A program made the translations under genes and the position numbers. Shown in pieces: positions 59,868 through 64,000 of a stretch of 64,000 nt of DNA. The notes under the pieces were generated by a model. It made no database searches. It saw only the letters and a program-made list of their open reading frames with translations, and was not told the DNA's origin. Where the stretch lies: the NCBI GenBank assembly GCA_947493005.1, contig CANLOY010000003.1, positions 732,319-796,318 of the forward strand, given 5' to 3'. The DNA is from an uncultured Roseivirga sp. Lineage in GTDB: Bacteria; Bacteroidota; Bacteroidia; Cytophagales; Cyclobacteriaceae. Each line of letters begins with the position of its first letter. Positions within the stretch are counted from its first letter, which is position 1.

Positions 59868-60682
59868 TAGTTGATTGATTCAAGTTTAGAGAGTAGTCCC
59901 GATAGTTCTAGGTCATATACATGAGTCTCATCAAATGCTTCAGTTACATTTCTATGATTACGACTATTGTTATAGAATTTATCTATTGGATGAGCATACA
60001 TATCGTTGTCTGGGTAAGATTTAATTAGCTCCTTTATTTCAACACTCGTTAAATCATCCTTTAACCATAAGTGCTCCTCACCTTCTGGTAATATGTTAAG
60101 CATTCTTTGAGTTTGGTTATGGATCAACCGCATTTTCTCATTAGGCTCAGTCGTAATCATACTGAAACATTGGACTTCATGATCTGATTCAGGCATTCGT
60201 ATTTGTCTCCAAATACCACCAACAAAGAATGTTTCTCTACTCTTTAGCCTTATATAGAAAGGGTATTTATCCTTATCGCTTAATGCGTGGCTATCAAAAA
60301 AACCTGTCATTGGAACAAGACAACGCCTTTCGATTATATCCCAATTATCCTCTGAATGCCCGAAGTTATTGTGATTGTAATTCCTGTTTGTAAATATGCT
60401 ATCATCACGACTATTCAAAGGATTGGCCGACATCTTGTATAAGTCTTTCTTATACTTAGGCCATTCGAATATTAAACCCCAACGCATACGCCCCCAGGAT
60501 AAGCCCGTGTATTCATCAATGTAAACAACAGGCATGTTAGTATGTGAAAAGCCACTTACATAGTAAAAAGGCTCGTCATCGAACAACCTTAAATCTTCAG
60601 GTTTAAATGGCTTTCTGTTACCGATATTAACAAGCTCTACTTGCTTCTGATCTTCGGGGTTTAGAGAATAATTGTAACACAT
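59867..60682 (-). CDS. SRAP (SOS response-associated peptidase, YedK/HMCES) protein
   Basis: The product starts MCYNYS, so C2 is available after Met removal to form the thiazolidine with abasic DNA. Further landmarks are RWGLIFEW (W68), N90 in the LNSRDD segment, RRCLVPMTGFFD and IHNQTQRM with H188. The residue equal to E105 of E. coli YedK is D130 (GFFDSH for the usual GFYEW). SRAP proteins shield AP sites in single-stranded DNA. Carriage by a phage next to its lysogeny genes suggests a genome-protection role. Confidence 0.9.
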   Translation of the reverse strand: MCYNYSLNPEDQKQVELVNIGNRKPFKPEDLRLFDDEPFYYVSGFSHTNMPVVYIDEYTGLSWGRMRWGLIFEWPKYKKDLYKMSANPLNSRDDSIFTNRNYNHNNFGHSEDNWDIIERRCLVPMTGFFDSHALSDKDKYPFYIRLKSRETFFVGGIWRQIRMPESDHEVQCFSMITTEPNEKMRLIHNQTQRMLNILPEGEEHLWLKDDLTSVEIKELIKSYPDNDMYAHPIDKFYNNSRNHRNVTEAFDETHVYDLELSGLLSKLESIN

Positions 60683-60717
60683 AGCTAAGGAAATTAACTA
60701 ATGGATAGGAAATAAAA

Positions 60718-60745
60718 AAGCCTGCAATAGAGAACAGGCTTAGTT
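60718..60745 (-). terminator. Terminator after the 181-aa membrane protein gene
   Basis: On the minus strand AAGCCTG pairs with CAGGCTT across a 10-nt loop, followed by TTTTTA. It separates this unit from the SRAP unit. Confidence 0.82.
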
Positions 60746-60779
60746 TGTTGATGTGACTTGTGTTAAACTTTTTAAGTGA

Positions 60780-61325
60780 TTAAGCACTCATTTTCATTCC
60801 GTAATAAGATATAGCGTCCTCATTTCTGTAGATGAACAACTTATCCTTCTGTACTCTTTTAACAGCTTTTTGAACCCTTAATTTCAATCTAAAAGAATTT
60901 GCTAAAACCCTTCTAAAAATATACCATATAAAGTCTGGCTTATACTCACTTAGCCTTATTATCTTGTCTGTTATTACATCAAAATCCTTAGAAAGAGCGT
61001 AGAAATCTTTAGGTAAGTCTCTAGTTGCTTTTTTGTGCCAATCTATAGAGTCGTTCAAATGACCCGTTTTCTCAGCAATCTTCTTTATAGCTAATAAAAC
61101 CTGAATATCAAGTAGCTCAGGATTTGCAACATACCTTTTGTATACCTTTAACAAGTCAATTCTACCTTTGTCTAAAGTGATATTGTTTTTGACAAAAAAG
61201 AATTCAATAGCATCATAGCAACTACTTAGCTCTAATATGTAAATCCTTCTTCTATTCTTAATATGCTGATTTATTAAAAACAGACCCAGAATGAATAATG
61301 AAATTATCGTAATTAATAGATTCAT
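60780..61325 (-). CDS. Membrane-anchored helical protein
   Basis: The 181-aa protein begins MNLLITIISLFILGLFLINQ, one TM helix, and continues with a helical cytoplasmic domain rich in Lys/Arg (LANSFRLKLRVQKAVKRVQK). Its start overlaps the 98-aa gene end by 4 bp. On the lysogeny side of the phage such membrane proteins often act in exclusion; this is inference. Confidence 0.55.
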   Translation of the reverse strand: MNLLITIISLFILGLFLINQHIKNRRRIYILELSSCYDAIEFFFVKNNITLDKGRIDLLKVYKRYVANPELLDIQVLLAIKKIAEKTGHLNDSIDWHKKATRDLPKDFYALSKDFDVITDKIIRLSEYKPDFIWYIFRRVLANSFRLKLRVQKAVKRVQKDKLFIYRNEDAISYYGMKMSA

Positions 61326-61618
61326 TTTCCTTTTGATAAGTCCTTGAAATATTTCTTAATCTTCTTAATGGTGGAGTATTGATCTGTTGTGACAATGACC
61401 TTGCTCAATCGTTCACTTATTATTAAGCTTAATCCTGCGATCTTTTCGTTTTTCTCTTTAATGAGTTTTTTTACTTGTCTGTTGTACTTCCAATCGGTAA
61501 GAAACAACTTCAAAAACCACCCAATTAAAATACCTATTACTAGACATCCTATAACTAGCCCGTACTCTGCTAGTACCTGTTCTACAGTATCTTTTAGTAG
61601 TGTTTTTAGTTCTTGCAA
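61322..61618 (-). CDS. Small single-pass membrane protein
   Basis: The 98-aa product has one TM helix (YGLVIGCLVIGILIGWFLKL) and a long basic cytoplasmic tail that looks coiled. It is the first gene of a two-gene unit with the 181-aa protein, expressed in the lysogen direction. No family is recognised. Confidence 0.55.
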   Translation of the reverse strand: MQELKTLLKDTVEQVLAEYGLVIGCLVIGILIGWFLKLFLTDWKYNRQVKKLIKEKNEKIAGLSLIISERLSKVIVTTDQYSTIKKIKKYFKDLSKGK

Positions 61619-61754
61619 ATCAAGTGTGCTTGCTGTTTATCGCTGGCAAATATAACTGATTCACAATATTATACTAATCAATTTAAACCAAAAAACCTAA
61701 TGATTAGTGTCTTTTGTTTACTGAATTTGTATACCAAGTTAATTAAATACAATA

Positions 61755-61824
61755 GCTGAATTCAGCCATTTTTTAAGAAAAGAACGCAAAGATCATGTGT
61801 TTAGTTCGAAGCCCGATCTAAACA
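61755..61824. other. Palindromes in the gap downstream of the repressor
   Basis: GCTGAATTCAGC (61755-61766) is a perfect 12-bp palindrome. GTTTAG/CTAAAC (about 61800-61824) is a 6-bp inverted repeat. The rest of the 242-bp gap 61619-61860 shows nothing. Confidence 0.35.
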
Positions 61825-61860
61825 ACATTTTTATGTATGTGAAAAATTGTGAATTTTAAC

Positions 61861-62220
61861 TTAACTCTTCTTTAATCTCTCTAATAAGAAATCTAACCGC
61901 TCCTTTAACTGCTTGTTCTTGTGCTCTAAGTCCTCTATGTACTGAAGCATATCTATATATATGTCGGGGTGGTTTTGTTTTATGTCCTGGCACTCTTTGA
62001 ATCTTACTAGGACTGGGGAGGATTGGGAGATAATAATCTCTTTTCCCTTAGAAAGCCGCAGTCTTTCTATTTCTTGCGTAATAAATTTCACTTTCTTCTT
62101 TGGGATAGCGATTTCTCCACCTTCCCAATTCTGAATTGTACGCAATGAAACCCTTAATTCATCCGCTAACTCTGCTTGAGTTAATCCTATTTCATTTCTT
62201 AAGTGACTGAGGTCTAGCAA
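61861..62220 (-). CDS. XRE-family repressor-like protein
   Basis: The 119-aa protein has an N-terminal HTH (LRNEIGLTQAELADELRVSL, then RTIQNWEGGE) and a C-terminal coiled coil (YIEDLEHKNKQLKERLDFLL). It is divergent from the early genes that start at 62331, and the region between holds a dyad overlapping the early -7 box. This is the layout of a lysogeny switch. It lacks a LexA-like self-cleavage domain, so induction would need another route, perhaps an antirepressor. Confidence 0.82.
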   Translation of the reverse strand: MLDLSHLRNEIGLTQAELADELRVSLRTIQNWEGGEIAIPKKKVKFITQEIERLRLSKGKEIIISQSSPVLVRFKECQDIKQNHPDIYIDMLQYIEDLEHKNKQLKERLDFLLERLKKS

Positions 62221-62263
62221 TTTACAATATTTTTATGCAAAAAAGTAAAAATAAATGCATTTC

Positions 62264-62298
62264 TACGCATCATATTTACGCAGTATTGCGTATATTTG
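62264..62298 (+). promoter_or_regulatory. Early promoter with overlapping repressor operator
   Basis: TACGCA-GTAT-TGCGTA (62277-62292) is a perfect 6-4-6 dyad, with another half-site TACGCAT at 62264-62270. TATATTTG (62291-62298), an exact -7 box, overlaps the dyad's right end. Repressor bound there would block the rightward early transcript. Confidence 0.7.
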
Positions 62299-62330
62299 TT
62301 TAACAACACAAACAAACTGATCGAAAGATA

Positions 62331-62582
62331 ATGATTTCAACAGCTAGTCCAATAAGTCACCACACCAAAAAGCTATTAGAGCGACATAACCTAATAGGAC
62401 TTAGCTCAAAAGAGCAATCAACGGAGCTTATTAATAAGATAGAAAGATTGTCTCCTTGGAAGTTTTCAACAGGAGTACATACAAACTATGTAGCTGCTAT
62501 TCGTGAGATCAGTCCAGAAATGGAAAACAAGGCGAAGCAAGCATGTAACGACACTGCATTTAAACCACCTTATCAGCTATGA
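62331..62582 (+). CDS. First early-operon phage protein
   Basis: The 83-aa protein (MISTASPISHHTKKLLERHN...) is helical and soluble, without a clear HTH. It is the first gene after the early promoter, where Cro-like or antirepressor-like proteins are common. It overlaps the next gene by 4 bp. Function unknown. Confidence 0.6.
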   Translation: MISTASPISHHTKKLLERHNLIGLSSKEQSTELINKIERLSPWKFSTGVHTNYVAAIREISPEMENKAKQACNDTAFKPPYQL

Positions 62583-62815
62583 ACACACTAACAATACAGG
62601 AGGCCAATCTAATAGCATTGTCTGAAGACTCAACAAAGCTATTCCTCAACCTTATGAGGAGTAAGATTGACAGCATGGACTCTACTGATTTACTGGTAGG
62701 GATTCATGATCAATACATAACAGCAGCGGTTGAGCTTGGGCAATTAGAATGGGTTAAGGAAGTGCTTGAGGATTTAGGAGAGACTGAAAGATTAAAAATA
62801 CTAACAGGAAGATAG
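62579..62815 (+). CDS. Early phage protein, unknown function
   Basis: The 78-aa product (MNTLTIQEANLIALSEDSTK...) is acidic and helical, with an EWVKEVLEDLGETERLKIL end. Second gene of the early operon; ATGA overlap with the first. Confidence 0.6.
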   Translation: MNTLTIQEANLIALSEDSTKLFLNLMRSKIDSMDSTDLLVGIHDQYITAAVELGQLEWVKEVLEDLGETERLKILTGR

Positions 62816-62820
62816 AAAAG

Positions 62821-63129
62821 ATGAAAGAGTACAAAGTAACAGCAGGGGAAGAATTGAGCGATAAGGTAGTTGAGCTTTTGCGAGATCATCTAATGTCAGA
62901 TACTACCAATGGTTCTAAACATAGTCTTAGAAAGTCCATTGGAGAAGCAAAAAGGACGCTTAAAATCAAAATCTCTGTTCCGTCAATTGTGAACGTGATT
63001 AACCAGTACTACGGAGTTACAGATAATACCAAACCAGTAGTGGAAGAAATGGTGAAAATGGCCTTAAAAGCAAAGAGAACCAAAGAAAAGAAACTAGAAG
63101 CCCTTGGTACTAAAATAGCAAACAAGTAA
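62821..63129 (+). CDS. Early phage protein, basic
   Basis: The 102-aa protein contains KSIGEAKRTLKIKISVPSIV and ends with a Lys-rich helix KAKRTKEKKLEALGTKIANK, so it may bind nucleic acid. No domain is recognised. It is 5 bp after the previous gene. Confidence 0.6.
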   Translation: MKEYKVTAGEELSDKVVELLRDHLMSDTTNGSKHSLRKSIGEAKRTLKIKISVPSIVNVINQYYGVTDNTKPVVEEMVKMALKAKRTKEKKLEALGTKIANK

Positions 63130-63154
63130 AGACAAACACTAAAACACAGCAACA

Positions 63155-63385
63155 ATGAACAACAAGCGAAGAAAGCTATTGGACAACCTAATTGAAAGGC
63201 TTCAGAAAATATCTGAAGAAATTCAATCAATCAAAGAAGAGGAAGAAGAGTCTTTCGATTCATTACCCGAGAGCATGATGTACACTGAGAAAGGTGAGAA
63301 AATGGAATCAGCAATTGAAGCACTTGACGATACAGAAAGGGCAATAGAAGAAGCTGTAGAGCTTATCGAACAAGCACAAGAGTAA
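63155..63385 (+). CDS. Early phage coiled-coil protein, acidic
   Basis: The 76-aa protein (MNNKRRKLLDNLIERLQKIS...) is a charged helical protein with IEAIDD-type acidic heptads (TERAIEEAVELIEQAQE). It likely oligomerises. Function unknown. Confidence 0.58.
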   Translation: MNNKRRKLLDNLIERLQKISEEIQSIKEEEEESFDSLPESMMYTEKGEKMESAIEALDDTERAIEEAVELIEQAQE

Positions 63386-63414
63386 CCCTATTTAAAAAGA
63401 CAAACACTAGAGAT

Positions 63415-64000
63415 ATGACATTCAGAAATATTAAAGAAAAAGTACTTGAAATAGCTAAAAGACAAAGGGCTTGTTCAGATGAATATAAGTTGGCTTTGAA
63501 AGCTAAAAACTCAAGTCAGTTACTCGAGGTAATTAAAAGCAATTCATTATGGCTTTACAATGAGGGATGTTTATCTGAAATGTTAAAGTTATTCACCGAA
63601 GAAACCCTAAACAAAAACCACATTTACACTCAGGGAGAGCATAATATCTCAACTAAAAAAGATATAAGGATTTTAACATTGGATAGCTCTTCTGCTACTG
63701 TGAAGACATGGGGTAGCTCTTCTGCTACTGTGAAGACATTGGATAGCTCTTCTGCTACTGTGAAGACATTGGGTAGCTCTTCTGCTACTGTGAAGACATG
63801 GGGTAGCTCTTCTGCTACTGTGGAGACATGGGGTAGCTCTTCTGCTACTGTGAAGACATTGGGTAGCTCTTCTGCTACTGTGAAGACATTGGATAGCTCT
63901 TCTGCTACTGTGAAGACATGGGGTAGCTCTTCTGCTACTGTGAAGACATTGGGTAGCTCTTCTGCTACTGTGAAGACATGGGGTAGCTCTTCTGCTACTG
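63415..64000 (+). CDS. Decapeptide-repeat phage protein, 3' end beyond window
   Basis: The frame starts at ATG 63415 (MTFRNIKEKVLEIAKRQRAC...) and stays open to the window end. Residues 1-88 form a helical N-terminal domain containing SLWLYNEGCLSEMLKLFTEE. From residue 89 it consists only of decapeptides [L/W][D/G]SSSATVKT, ten full and one partial in view, encoded by near-identical 30-bp units. Similar xDSSSxxxxx repeats are known in phage and bacterial proteins of unknown function and are expected to build a right-handed beta-solenoid. It is in the early operon. Confidence 0.75.
   Translation, partial: MTFRNIKEKVLEIAKRQRACSDEYKLALKAKNSSQLLEVIKSNSLWLYNEGCLSEMLKLFTEETLNKNHIYTQGEHNISTKKDIRILTLDSSSATVKTWGSSSATVKTLDSSSATVKTLGSSSATVKTWGSSSATVETWGSSSATVKTLGSSSATVKTLDSSSATVKTWGSSSATVKTLGSSSATVKTWGSSSAT
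63679..64000 (+). repeat. 30-bp in-frame tandem repeat array
   Basis: Units begin at 63679 and every 30 bp up to 63979. Only three positions vary: TTG/TGG (Leu/Trp), GAT/GGT (Asp/Gly) and AAG/GAG (Lys/Glu, once, in unit 5). The order of units is LD, WG, LD, LG, WG, WG, LG, LD, WG, LG, WG. Confidence 0.97.

Larger units (their letters stand above)
32243..64000. mobile_element. Integrated temperate siphovirus-like prophage, left part
   Basis: From the split tRNA to the right edge all genes fit a tailed phage: terminase subunits, portal, scaffold, capsid, tail chaperones, tape measure, tail fibres, ssb, antirepressor, holin-like protein, divergent XRE repressor and early genes. A long tape measure (1015 aa) and the absence of sheath genes argue for a siphovirus. 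Integrase, replication genes and the right attachment site must lie beyond 64 kb. Integrity of the structural genes suggests a functional prophage. Confidence 0.9.

Noticed and set aside
63679..64000. Possible CRISPR array (30-bp repeats)
   Set aside because: Units follow each other without spacers, differ at codon positions and form one open frame; this is a protein repeat.

Overview
The window joins about 32.2 kb of AT-rich Bacteroidota chromosome to the left part (over 31.7 kb) of an integrated temperate tailed phage that runs off the right edge. A Cytophagales-type marine bacterium fits best. The evidence is TAnnTTTG -7 promoter boxes, no Shine-Dalgarno pattern, large FtsX/MacB-type permeases ending in QNPVxALRYE, a LytS/LytTR pair, and many secreted peptidases and lipoproteins. 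The genus cannot be fixed from sequence alone.

Host part (1-32.24 kb). In order: the end of an NTF2-like secreted protein; pxpABC (5-oxoprolinase); a small acidic secreted protein; queA; an MscS channel; trkA-trkH potassium uptake; an HMA metal-binding protein; a DEAD-box RNA helicase; a secreted protein and an M23 lipoprotein; a PadR regulator with its ABC permease; two more tandem paralogous permeases; a lipoprotein; two small hypotheticals; tRNA-Ser(GCU); DoxX and VOC proteins; three secreted peptidases (M16, S41, M20); and a LytTR response regulator with its histidine kinase. Two short host repeat families show compensatory changes in hairpin stems.

Phage part (32.24-64 kb). A 32-bp 3' fragment of a tRNA gene marks the left attachment site, with inverted and direct repeats just inside. 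Reading leftward on the minus strand (58.4 to 32.5 kb) is the late region. It holds three membrane or Cys-rich proteins, an EF-hand membrane protein, a holin-like protein, an ArsR-like regulator, small proteins, the terminase subunits, a probable tail tube protein, portal, scaffold, major capsid, connectors, a tail-chaperone pair joined by a likely -1 frameshift on A10, tape measure, baseplate-type proteins, a tail collar fibre and a LamG-like protein. A plus-strand island (38.5-42.1 kb) interrupts the tail genes with ssb, tiny proteins, a KilAC antirepressor and two secreted cargo proteins. From 59 to 62.2 kb lies the lysogeny side (XRE regulators, SRAP protein, membrane proteins). From 62.3 kb rightward early genes start, ending in a gene with perfect 30-bp in-frame repeats (decapeptide [L/W][D/G]SSSATVKT) cut by the window edge. 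No integrase or recognisable endolysin is in the window.

The most interesting signals are: a shared promoter/operator motif (GTATATTYG followed by CTTAAGCAATTATAC) at seven phage transcription-unit starts; the decapeptide-repeat protein; the A10 frameshift site; a long-range RNA helix that conflicts with a terminator at 40.1-40.25 kb; and the EF-hand/membrane cluster.
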